64,000 nucleotides of DNA from Phoronis australis (Eukaryota > Phoronida > Phoronidae). The stretch spans positions 57,882 to 121,881 of the forward strand of contig NMRA01000592.1 in the NCBI GenBank assembly GCA_002633005.1. The letters run 5' to 3'. Of this stretch, positions 11,619-23,600 are shown in pieces (position 1 is the stretch's first letter; every line of letters begins with the position of its first letter). Below the pieces are notes generated by a model. That model saw nothing but the letters and a program-made list of their open reading frames with translations. It had not been told where the DNA came from and made no database searches. A program made the translations under genes and the position numbers.

Positions 11619-14600
11619 GTAAGTCTTTTAGGATCAGGGATGTATACAGATGTACACCAGAGTGTTACACGTACATATACCTTAGTTTTCACGTACCTGT
11701 TCATGTATCTATACAGCACATACCTGTTCACCTACTGGTCCATGTGGAGGCATAGCTGTAGACGTACATATTCTGGTACCTGTTCACATACCTGTACAAT
11801 CTACCTGACTGTACACGTACCAGTGTGCACATACTTGTACACACTGGTTTACAAAACTTCTCTTTTTAGTTATAAGCTATTCTAAAAACTTGCTTGTTGG
11901 TTATACTGGAATGCCTTACATGAATATCTAGACACAGGTCACATATTAGTGTGTGGGCCTCGTGTATGTAACTGGAATGCCTTACATGAATATCTAGACA
12001 CAGGTCACATATTAGTGTGTGGGCCTCGTGTATGTAACTGGAATGCCTTACATGAATATCTAGACACAGGTCACATATTAGTGTGTGGGCCTCGTGTATG
12101 TAACTGCTTCATCAGGTTTTGAATTTTGCGCAAATTAAGGAACTTTTCTTGTATACTCTTTGAAACAAGAAGGACGCTGTTTGCAATTGCGTGATGATGT
12201 TTTTTTTTTCTAAAAAACAGAATTTTTTATGAAGAATGTTGAATTTTTCACAAACAATATTATTTGGTGTGAAAATTTTGTTTCATTGTGTCATAAGTTA
12301 CAAAAATGTGTCTGAAATTTTCTTTGAAGGTCTTTGCCCTAAAAAATGAAGACATCAACATTCCATAAATATACTGAAGTCTTGACATTTGACCCCAGAG
12401 CTCTTGGGTTTAAACTTTAAGCCTTATAAGAAAACCTCAGTTGAGAAAAGCTTGTGTAGTTAATAGGATTAAGATTTTGCAAGTTCTTTGAGAAAAAACT
12501 CATGTTTGCAAATTTCAGTGACAAATCAAATTATTTCAGGAAAACGCAGTGAGCATCTGGGACATGTTTTGTGAAAGTGACAGAAACTTGGTCTTACACT
12601 CAGACTTCATAATTGCTGAAAAAAGGTTTAGCGAAGTAATTTATAGAAATTATCACAGGATGTAACAGTAGAGTAACCGGTGTCTATTGCACTTTGCATG
12701 CACGCACCCAGCCTTTGATATGGGGGGGGCTCGAATTCCTGACGTTGTGGACCATTTGCTAAATTGTTTACTTAATGCCAAGTCATGAGTTTTCGTGGAA
12801 CAGAATCAGAGCAAACAATTTTGCTTGAGGTTATAGCTCCTTTATTATTGTACTTTGAACACCGTATACGGCTTTGTTGTCTTGGTTTCACTTAAAAGTT
12901 TTAGCGAGAAACCTGAAGTAGAAAATATTGTTGAAATCTTTCACTGTATGGTTGTCAGGGGGCTTAAAGCTGATAATATTCTAGGATACAGAATCTGATG
13001 GAGGAGTGAGGTGTGGGGAAGATGGTATTTTGATGTGGTGTGTGTTATCATGTGCAATTATACATTATGCAATTTTTTGTTTACTTTGATGTGAAGAAAT
13101 CATGTTATCATGTTGTTACTATGTATGCAGGCCAAGCTATAGGAGTTCAAAGATTATCTGAAGTTCATTATTGTGGCGGCAAACAGGGCTTTATCCAGGA
13201 TTTCGAAAATAGGGTGTCCAAAATGGGGTTCCCAATATTCCAGGATGTCTATGATTCCAACAGCGCGTTACCCCCACCCCCCCACCACCATTCACCAGTA
13301 ATCCCCCACGCACCACAGTGAGGTTTTTACAAAAAATGTGTTTACCAAGGCTTTTACATCTAAGTTTAGAAAAACAGATCCCCTGTAGTAACTTTTTAAC
13401 TAAAAACGGTGGGTGGACCAAAACTTCGTCTAAATTTACGAAAACTGCCAAGTAGCTTACCAAACAAATATTACAGATATTGGTTGAATAATGATTGCAC
13501 TATGTTTTTGGTGATCTCAGTCAAATTGCAGGTGTCCCTGCTTCTCCATATTAAAACATTAAAACACACATTGAAAAACAGGAAACTGGTGCAAACTCAA
13601 AAATTTTAAATAGGTATATTCTTGTAGCACAATATAGTATTAAACTAATGACATTTATTTTGCTTTTGGTGTTTTTAAAAAAAGATGTAGAACATGAAAC
13701 TACACCTCTGAAAAAACACTTTTGAGGTAACCAAGGTCCATGCCCCTGTATTATCCTACTGAATTTTTATTTGAGACAGACCTCAGAAAGCAGTGACTGC
13801 AATGGAAGACCTACTAATGATTGACATGTCTTCTCAATTTAGTTAGAACATTGTGTAACATTTTACATACATTGTATATTTCTTTCTGAGTTGAAAGGGC
13901 CAACGCTTCTCTCTTGAACTATCACCTAAATTTCATTAACTGGGAGTCCTTGTCATCTTACAATGTAGGTGTGGGAACTGGAGAAATTCTGATTGACAGT
14001 GGGCGTCCAAATGATACATTGGGCGTCCTTGCCAGGGTGTCCAGATTAGTGTTAGGGCATCCAAATGGACGCCCAGGACATACGCTGGATGATTCGGCCT
14101 GGCAGCAAATGAGCTGCAGTGATTCTGAAGTTTTATCTTCGCGTAGTTTTGTCTTTGTAACCGGCCTTTGACATAGGGAAAATTTCCTGGTCAGAATTTT
14201 GAATTTCAGGTCACAGCCAGGAAATCTATGCATTTTGAAAAGAAAATTTGTTTGATTTAGGACACTGGTGAAAAACTTTAGTTCTTTACCAAGGCCATAG
14301 CTTGAACTAAATTTTAGAAATTGGCAATGCTGGCTTTCCCATATTCAACAATTACCAGAAAAGTGGCAAAGTAACTGTCTGGAATTCCAATTGGGGGGAA
14401 ATGCACAGGCTACCCATAAATTTTATGGTTATATAACAGGTCACCAATCACAAACATTCCCACTTTTTGTGCATGGGTGATTTGGTACCACAAATAAACA
14501 CTCCTTCCAGACTTATCTGCAACAAAATACTCCTAGAATGAGTTGTCACTTAGGTTCAATGGGGGATGTCTGAATGCAAGTCAAACCAGTGCAAGTTATG

Positions 14601-17600
14601 AATTTAGGTAACTTAATTGTTCTTGGGTAACTTGCACTGCCTCTAATTGCTGTGTGGCCGCAAACATGGCAAAAGACGAAAATAATTATCAATGGTAGAC
14701 TTGAAGAGTTTCATAGAGTATGGGTCTTCTTTTTCGCACCGTGTTTTGCATCAGCTGTTCAATAACATTGTGGAGAGCGACAACGTCTGCCTTTATTGCC
14801 CTTAAGTTATCGGAATATATGTGTGTGTGTGGACACACCACTTAAGGTGGGGGGAAGTTACACTTAAGTACAAGTTGTTCTGAGGGTAAGAGTGTGTGTA
14901 CTGGACTTGACAAACCCTAACAATCATGTAAACAGGTCAAACACCTTAGGCTTCCAGTCACCCAACAAATTGAACAAACATGTAGATCTTGGTTGATTAG
15001 CCATTGTTTTAACCACTTATGGTGAACCTTATTGTACCGCTGACAGGCTCAAGGCCGAAACCAATGAGAACTAGGATTCCTCTTTAAATCATATAAATGA
15101 TAGTATATTTTATTCGATCTGTAAACAACAAATTACAAGACATTAGAAACTAATTAATCTAAATAACAATTACTTGTCAAACGCTATTTATAATTCCGAT
15201 ATAAACTTTAATNCATATTAGTGTGTGGGCCTCGTGTATGTAACTGGAATGCCTTACATGAATATCTAGACACAGGTCACATATTAGTGTGTGGGCCTCG
15301 TGTATGTAACTGCTACATCAGGTTTTGAATTTTGCGCAAATTAAGGAACTTTCCCTGTATGCTCTTTGAAACAAGAAGGACGCTGTTTGCAATTGCGTGA
15401 TGATGTTTTATTTCTAAAAAACAGAATTTTTTATGAAGAATGTTGAATTTTTCACAAACAATATTGTTTGGTGTGCAAATTTTGTTTCATTGTGTCATTA
15501 GTTACAAAAATGTGTCTGAAATTTTCTTTGAAAGTCTTTGCCCTCAAAAATGAAGACATCAACTTTCCATAAATATACTGAAGTCTTGACATTTGACCCC
15601 AGAGCTCGAGGGTTTAAACTTAAAGCCTTATAAGAAAACCTCAGTTGAGAAAAGCTTATGTAGTTAATAGGGTTAAGATTTTGCAAGTTCTTTGAGAAAA
15701 AACTCATGTTTGCAAATTTCAGTGACAAATCAAATTATTTCATGAAAACGCAGTGAGCATCTAGGACATGTTTTGTGAAAGTGACAGAAACTTGGTCTTA
15801 CACTCAGATTTCATAATTGCTGAAAAAAGGTTTAGCGAAGTAATTTATAGAAATTATCACAGGATGTAACAGTAGAGTAACCGGTGTCTATTGCACTTTG
15901 CATGCACGCACCCAGCCTTTGATATGGGGGGGCTCGAATTCCTGAGGTTGTGGACCATTTGCTAAATTGTTTACTTAATGCCAAGTCATGAGTTTTCAAC
16001 CATTTGCTAAATTGTTTACTTAATGCCAAGTCATGAGTTTTCATGGAACAGAATCAGAGCAAACAATTTTGCTTGACATTATAGCTCGTTTATTATTGTA
16101 TTTTGAACACTGTATAGGGCTTTGTTGTCTTGGTTTTGCTAAAAGTTTTAGCGAGAAACCTGAAGTAGAAAATATTGTTGAAGTATTTCACTGTATGGTT
16201 GTCAGGGGGCTTAAAGCTGATAATATTCTAGGATACAGAATTTGATGGAGGAGTGAGATGTTGGGAAGATGATATTTTGATATGGTGTGTGTTATCATGT
16301 GCAATTATATATTATGCAATTTTTTTGTTTACTTTGATGTGAATAAATCATGTTATCATATTGTTACTATGTATGCAGACCAAGCTATAGGAGTTCAAAG
16401 ATTATCTGAAGTTCATTATTGTGGTGGCAAACAGGGCTTTATCTAGGATTTCGAAAATAGGGTGTCCAAAATGGGATTCCCAATATTCCAGGATGTCCAT
16501 GATTCCAACAGCGCGTTACCCCCACCCCCCACCACCATTCACCAGTAATCCCCCACACACCACAGTGAGTTTTTTACAAAAAATGTGTTTACCAAGGCTT
16601 TTACATCTAAGTTTAGAAAAACAGCTCCCCTGTAGTAACTTTTTTACTAAAAACAGTAAGTGGACCAAAACTTCTTCGTCTCCATATTAAAACATTAAAA
16701 CACACATTGAAAAGCATGAAACTGGCACAAAATCAAAATTTTTAAATAGGTATATTCTTGTAGCACAATATAGTATTAAACTAATGACATTTATTTTGCT
16801 TTTGGTGTTCTTAAAAAAAAGATGTAGAAAAGATGTAGAACATGAAACTACAGCTCTGAAAAAACACTTTGGAGTTAACCAAGGTTCATGCCCCTATATT
16901 ATGGTACCAAATTTTTATTTGAGACAGACCTCAGAAAGCAGAGACAGCAATGGAAGACCTACTAATGATTGACATGTCTTCTCAATTTAGTTAGAACATT
17001 GTGTAACATTTTATGTACATTGTATATTTCTTTCTGAGTTAAAGTGTAGGCAACATGACTCCAGTACCTCAAAATAAATTTTATTATTATATCTTACTTG
17101 GTTTCAGTGCCTTTAGTGCACAGCTCATAAAGAAACACGTAATAATTGAAAAAAATAATTATGTACGTCATGGGTTGAACCCAAGTCATTCGGCACACTG
17201 TTCGGATCAGCAACTAAGTGTATAGAGTGAAGTGAAAGTAAAGTATATTTAGCGTCGAGAAGGTTCGTAGAGGGATGAAAAGATGTTTTTGCGGAGGCTG
17301 CAGCAACAGCAGTCAGACGGAGAACGTCTCGGTGTTCCGAAGGACGCCAAAGTTGCGCAGTAGTGGCATCGCTTCGTGCGCCGAACGAGAGTGTGGGACC
17401 TCACCGTGGACCAAGCGATTCTGTCCGGAGCCACTCTGTGTTCTGCCCACTTTGAGGAGTCGTGTTTCGACTCCAATCAGACGAGATGTTACAATGAAGG
17501 CCTGGTTCAATAAAGGACAATATTTACTATTCAGAAACATCGGCTCTTTATTCAGGATCGTCTGTTGGATGACTGGGTTGACTGGCCGAGCCCGAGGCCG

Positions 17601-20600
17601 CTTCTCTCGCGGGAGGATCCAGTTCGTAAGGCCTCAAAGTAGAAAAGTACGCAGCTGAAAACATATCAAACTCGTACTCGCTTTCGTGCAACCCCATTTC
17701 ATCATCCTGGCCACCATTCTCGTACGTTTCTTCACAGTATTTGTTCATTTCTTGCTCATAATCGTTGTCGCTTTCAAATTCCCTACTCTCCGCTGTTGTC
17801 ACATGGCGGGAAATGTGAAAATTGGCAAAATTGAAAGAGAAATCAAAATTTTGAGCTAATGACACAAAATAATCATGGATTTGGCTAAATTTTACGTCAT
17901 ATATTTAGTCTGTGGCCACCGGTAATTCGAAATGTGCAAAAATCCATGGTGTGTACTGTTTAAAAGGGCCAACACTTCTCTCTTGAACTATCATCTAACT
18001 TTCATTAACTGGGAGTCCTTGTCATCTTACAATGTGGATGTCCGAACTGGAGAAATTCTGATTAACAGTGTGCCTCCAAATGATACATTGGGCTCCTTGC
18101 CAGGGTGTCCAGATTAGTGTTAGGGCATCCAAATGGACGCCAAGGACATATGCTGGATGAAGACCTGGCAGCAAAAAAATGAGCTGCAGTGATTCTAAAG
18201 TTTTATCTCCCCTTAGTTTTGTCTTTGTAACTGACCTTTGACATAGGGAAAATTTCCTGGTCAGAATTTTGAATTTCAGGTCGCAGCCAGGAAATCTATG
18301 CATTTTAAAAAGAAAATTTGTTTGATTTATGACTGGTGAAAAACTTATAAGTTCTTTACCAAGGCCATAGCTTGAACTAAATTTTAGAAATTGGCAATGC
18401 TGGCTTTCCCATATTCAACAATTACCAGAAAAGTGGCAAAGTAACTATCTGGAATTCCAATTCCAGGAAATGCACAGGCTACCCATAAATTTTATGGTTA
18501 TATAACACGTCACCAATTACAAACATCCCCACTTTTTTGTGCATGGGTGATTTGGTACCACAAATAAACACTCCTTCCAGACTTATCTGCAACAAAATAC
18601 GCCTAGAATGAGTTGTCACTTAGGTTTGGGGGTTGTCTAAATGCGAGTCAAACCAGTGCAACTTATGAACACTTTCTCTACGTTATTGAAGTAAGGTAAC
18701 TAAATTGCTCTTGGGTAACTTGCACCGCCTCTAATTGCTGTGTGGCTGCAAACATGGCAATAGACGAAAATAATTATCAACGGTGAACTTGAAGAGTTTC
18801 ATAGATATGGGTCTTCTTTTTCGCACTGTGTTTGCATTAGCTGTTCAATAACATTGTGGAGAGTGACAACATCTGCCTTTATTGTCCTTAAGTTATCGGA
18901 ATATGTGTGTGTGTGTGTGTGTGTGGACACACCACTTAAGGTGGGGGGAAGTTACACTTAAGTACAAGTTGTTCTGAGGGTAAGAGTGTGTGTGTACTGG
19001 ACTTGACAAACCCTAACAATCATCATACAGGTAGGCTTCCAGTCACCCAACAAACTGAACAAACATGTAGATTTTGGATGATTAGCCATTGTTTTAACCA
19101 CTTATGGAGCTGAACCTTATTAAGTTTGACACTGATAAGGTGTTGTGATAAAAGCAGCAAAATTTCTAAGTGCCTAGAGCTCAGGCTAGCACCCATGTGT
19201 AATTTACTTCACCAAACTTATTTTCAATTGGAAGATGAGCTTTCAAATGTGGTAACATTGGCTACATTTGTCATCAGTTCCATGTTTGATAATACTCTTT
19301 ACTTCTCCCCTTGGGCTAATCTGTTTAAGGGGTCATTAGTTTCATCTGTAAAAGATATAACTCTTGTATTTCTCCCTTCAGGTGCTGATCTGGCCACAGT
19401 GGTCATTAGTTTCATCATCAGCACGTCACCCTTTACTTCCCCTGGTGCTGGTCTTCTAGACTACAGGGGTCATCAGTATCACGTGTAGGAGATATATTTT
19501 CTATAATAAAAATAATTGCAGGCACTCACCAGACGTGCGCAGGCCGCGCATGTGGGCCCATTGTTCTGATCATCTGGAAATATTTTTTGTGCTTTATTAA
19601 CATATAGTTTCTATCTCTCCCCCTCTGTGCTGGTCTGGCTACAATGGTCATCCGTTTCATCAATATGTCACTCTTTACTTGTACCTTCAGGAGCTGGTCT
19701 GGCTACAATGGTCATCCGTTTCATCAATATGTCACTCTTTACTTGTACCTTCAGGTGCTGGTCTGGCTACAATAGTTATCCGTTTCATCAATATGTCACT
19801 CTTTACTTGTACCTTCAGGTGCTGGTCTGGCTACAGTGGTCATCACATTCCTTCTCACCACATATTACATTGTCATCATGGCTTGGGCTCTCTTCTACTT
19901 TTTCAACTCATTCTCTGCCCAGTTGCCCTGGCTGTCATGTAATGCTACCTACAACTCTGATCAATGTTGGACCAACAACACAGGCACTGAGCTCTTCCGT
20001 CCAAATGACAGCATATCATCAGCAGAAGACTATTACAAGTAAGATGATTGTGGTTAGTAGTGTTGAAAAGTCGTGAGTAAAACAAAGATTGTGCCCAGTT
20101 ATCATTCACTTATGTTTCAGGTGTTAGCTACAATTGCTGTTTTTCCAATTTACTGGGTCTACACTTGCAGAGTGAAAAAGGAAATCTCCTGAAAGACCAA
20201 GTGGTCTCATTGTTAGCAGTAGTTGCAGTTCAGTTAAGTTTTTGAATAGCGTATAGTTTGTGAAAAGTACACTTGATTATAGGTTTTTGAATTTTGAAAA
20301 TCCGACAAGAAATATGTTGATATTAAATACAATGATGGATTTAAATGGGCTTGACATGTTTTGGCATTTATTTAAACACCATCCTCAGAAGCAACAAGTA
20401 ATGATACACAGGCACAGTCAGTTCCAGGGGTGTATAACAGTAGACTAGTCTAACAATGATAACCTGTGGCGGTGTGCCAGTTGCCTATTGAGACTAGACT
20501 TACACCAACTGATATGCAGAGCCTCGGATCAGGGAACATCTAAATTCTGACAAAAGTTCACTTATTAATATTCATCTGCAGAACTCCAATTATTGTTATG

Positions 20601-23600
20601 AGCAATGATCTTTCAATGGCTTTGCTATTGTAGACCAATCAGAAACAACAAAGGGCTGAGAATTTGTGAGGCTTGGGAAAGGCTCGGGATTTTGACAAAA
20701 TTTCCAAGAAGTTTTGCCCATGTCGTAAGCCTGAGACAAGTGTAGAATTCTCTTTTTCTTACTCATTTCTGACATCTTCATTCGTCATGTTCGTCATTGC
20801 CACCATCATCTCCATTGTCGTCTTTTCAGTTAATTTCGCCAAGTGTCACTCCTCCGAGCGCTTTCATTACTTCTTGTTGGGTCTAGCAAGGTGGCCACTC
20901 AGTGACTGTTTTTGCTTCTGAGGATGGTGTTTTGATCTGAATGCCGAAACATGTTAAGCTGATTTATGTGTAAGAAATATAACATTTACATCTTGAAAAC
21001 TTTGTAGAATTTTGCCATATCATGCTCCTCATTGACTGAGCTGTTTGTACCACAAAATTAGGCAGTTCCCAAATCGCCAGGCAGCAGTTGGATTTTAAAG
21101 TTCAACAACCCTCATCATATATTCTTGGCTTACAAATTTATGAATAGGCAAATCTTGCAGTTAATAATTATAAAAATATTCAGTGGTGCATTTGAATTGT
21201 TTAGCACTGGCAGGTATACTTGCTATTCATGAACAAAATACAAATCTTTCCATCTTAATGGTATAAGCTTTATTTACAGTTTTGTCATAATAAGCAGCAG
21301 CATAAATGTGTTATACAATGAGGGACTGAGAGAGATTGTTGACAGACAAACCGATATTTATCGGATAAGTGCGGAATATTATGCAGACTTTGCAGAATAT
21401 TACGCTCTTGCAGAATACAGAGGGACAGTTGTGCTGTGTTTAGACATGTCACAAAGTACAGACTGAGAGGAATGTAAAGTTCATCTATTTCACTGGTGTA
21501 GGTATTAAGTGAATTAGATTAATTCTTAACAAAGATTAGAAATAGTTTGTTGAATTGTAACAAAAACTGGATGAAATTTAAGTAAAAGCAACATAGCGTC
21601 ACTGTTTGATTTTTGAAAAGCCGAGCAAAGCTAGTGAGAATTACATTTTGAAAGAGCAAACTCAACGGTTTAATCAGTTTTTGGAAAACAGGTGTATGGC
21701 GTACTACACACTTTTTCTCCACTCGGCATTCTCAGGTCATCACAAAGTTTCGGATGACATTCTTCACCCAAGTTTCACATTGGTTTCACAGGTCATGCTT
21801 CAGTCATGTGGAGAATTTCTGGCTTACACTGGTCACCACTCAGATTCCCTTAGCCCCAGACAACTAAACTTTTATGATGCCTATTTAGCTCGCCCTTTGT
21901 ATTGATGTACCGTATTTGCCGTAATAACCGCCCAGGGCGCTTAGAAAAGTTCGATTTAGGGGGGGGCGCTTATTATAACCCAAGGCAGTTGAAACCCGGT
22001 CTCCGAAACGGGTGAAATCGGAAGCTAAGTTCATCAAATTTACGCTCTGTGACATATATGTAATCTATGAAAGACTTTCAACAAAACTTTGATGCATTGC
22101 TATCAAACTTTGCTGCTAAATTACGATCATTTTACAGAAAATTGCGCTGAAATCCCAGGGCGAAAACTCGCTGTCTTCGATATATTACGACTTAAATACT
22201 TGAATAAAAATGGTTTCGACTCGAGCAAATTACCTGAAATCCTCATTAAGTTTTATAAGTAGCGTCTCTAAGATTTTTAAAGTTCCCGTGGAGTCTGGAT
22301 TAACGGCGGGTTTAAGTACAAATCTGTACAACATCGTGCCATCTACATGTATGATCGGCAACACGGCGAGAAAAATGTCTGGACTAACACACGTTGTTGT
22401 CACGTGACGTTTGTTTTGAAGTTCGTCTGCGAATAAGCGAGCGTGTGCGTGTCACCAGAGTTCATTTGCCAAAGCAGAGACCGTCTTTTGGCCAGAGCCA
22501 CGCAATCTAACTAGCTAGATGTGTCTAAAGAAATTTGCACAAGCAGTAGGCCTAAACCAGAGCGTGTTTCATTCAGCACTTGCTGGTCTCGTGCTAAAAA
22601 CTTTCGACATTTGTCTCGGTAAGGCCCATATTAGTCTTCGTGTAGCTGGATGCGTACGTAATTATCTGACAGTTATTTTTCGGTGTAAGGGTGTGTAAGC
22701 ATTCACTGTCAGTTGTCATTTTATCGGATATTCGGCTTAAAAACACTGATTATGGTTAATCAAACAATCCATCTAAAAATAACGCAAACATGTTTTATAG
22801 TATTAGAAATTGTCGGAAATTAGTGCCAATATTCATTTGTTATCGATGCTATGCTACACGTTTCATGAATGGATAGTTCCCGACTAATGTCTTTGATGAT
22901 AGGTTCATGTATGTAGCACGTGCTTCCTGGCCTCGTGCGTTTAACACCGAGTTATTTTTATTCATGAGACAGTCGATGTGTCTACTGAAAGGTCAGACCA
23001 TAGTGGGACACGGTCGTCGCGAGAGCGTAGCAAAGCTGTTGCGTTCTTTTTGAAGCGCTGCGTTACTTTGAAGTGTAAAGTCACGGCTAAATACAAAAGT
23101 AGCAGTGCCGCTGGTGGTCTAGAAGACCCGTGCAAAATTTTTTTGATAAATTGAAGACGTTACTGTAGCCGAGTTTTAGGGCAGTAGGTTGGTCATTGTT
23201 CGCATGTACACGTTCATGGACTGGGCGCTTATTTCAGCAAAGTCTGAAAACGCATGGGGGGGGCGCTTATAGGGGCATGGGCGGTTATTACGGCGAATAC
23301 GGTGGTTCTGATCTAATGAAGTGGAGAGGCAATAGCTTGCACTACAGTCTCAACAATGATGGTTGTGATTACACCCACTTGGTTTTCTCTGGCATTTGCA
23401 CAGAGTTACAGCTTGCAACTGTGGAGAGAAGTTTTAACTTGGTACATTAAATATTACAAAATGACTAAAAAAGTTAATTTGTGTTTAACTTGACCAAGGG
23501 CCACCTCCCAAAGGAACGAGGATTTTAATATTAAATATGTTTCATACCGGTTTTTGTTATTTCATTTTTATGCGCCCACATATTGCCGTCATCTCTGTCT

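Larger units (their letters stand above)
17043..17959. mobile_element. Kolobok-like DNA element with TTAA target duplication
   Basis: 917 bp flanked by TTAA at 17039-17042 and 17960-17963. Copy A at 13888-13899 has the uninterrupted site (GAG TTGA AAGGG), one substitution from the expected pre-insertion sequence, so the insertion and TTAA duplication are read directly. The ends AGTGTAGGC... and ...GTGTACTGT are only loosely inverted. Inside is a decayed THAP-type zinc finger (17275-17513) and an acidic minus-strand frame at 17548-17865. TTAA duplication plus a THAP domain is the Kolobok combination; piggyBac also uses TTAA but lacks THAP. Confidence 0.7.
15214..19123 (+). repeat. Large direct duplication, copy B
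   Basis: Second copy of the 11904-15041 segment in the same orientation. It begins partway into the 66-bp array. It differs from copy A by a 44-bp local duplication (15955-16039), a TTAA-flanked insertion (17043-17959), a longer TG run near 18905, and scattered substitutions. It could be a real tandem duplication or two haplotypes placed end to end. Confidence 0.93.
20349..20959. mobile_element. Element bounded by inverted hammerhead motifs
   Basis: The two hammerhead-like motifs form imperfect ~50-bp inverted ends around about 520 bp. The interior holds an 82-codon frame (20673-20921) with no recognisable domain and a GAGCG/GACACTTGG-type phrase related to 10177. It is likely a Penelope-like or retrozyme-like derivative, or two insertions in opposite orientation. 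Confidence 0.4.

Noticed and set aside
13914-14233. Overlapping frames of 85 and 91 codons repeated in both duplication copies
   Set aside because: The second copy (17962-18303) carries frameshifts and stops in both frames, and neither shows a domain; not under coding constraint.
19627-20076. 149-codon open frame
   Set aside because: It is a readthrough of the 64-bp repeat in the wrong frame for the real exon at 19819.
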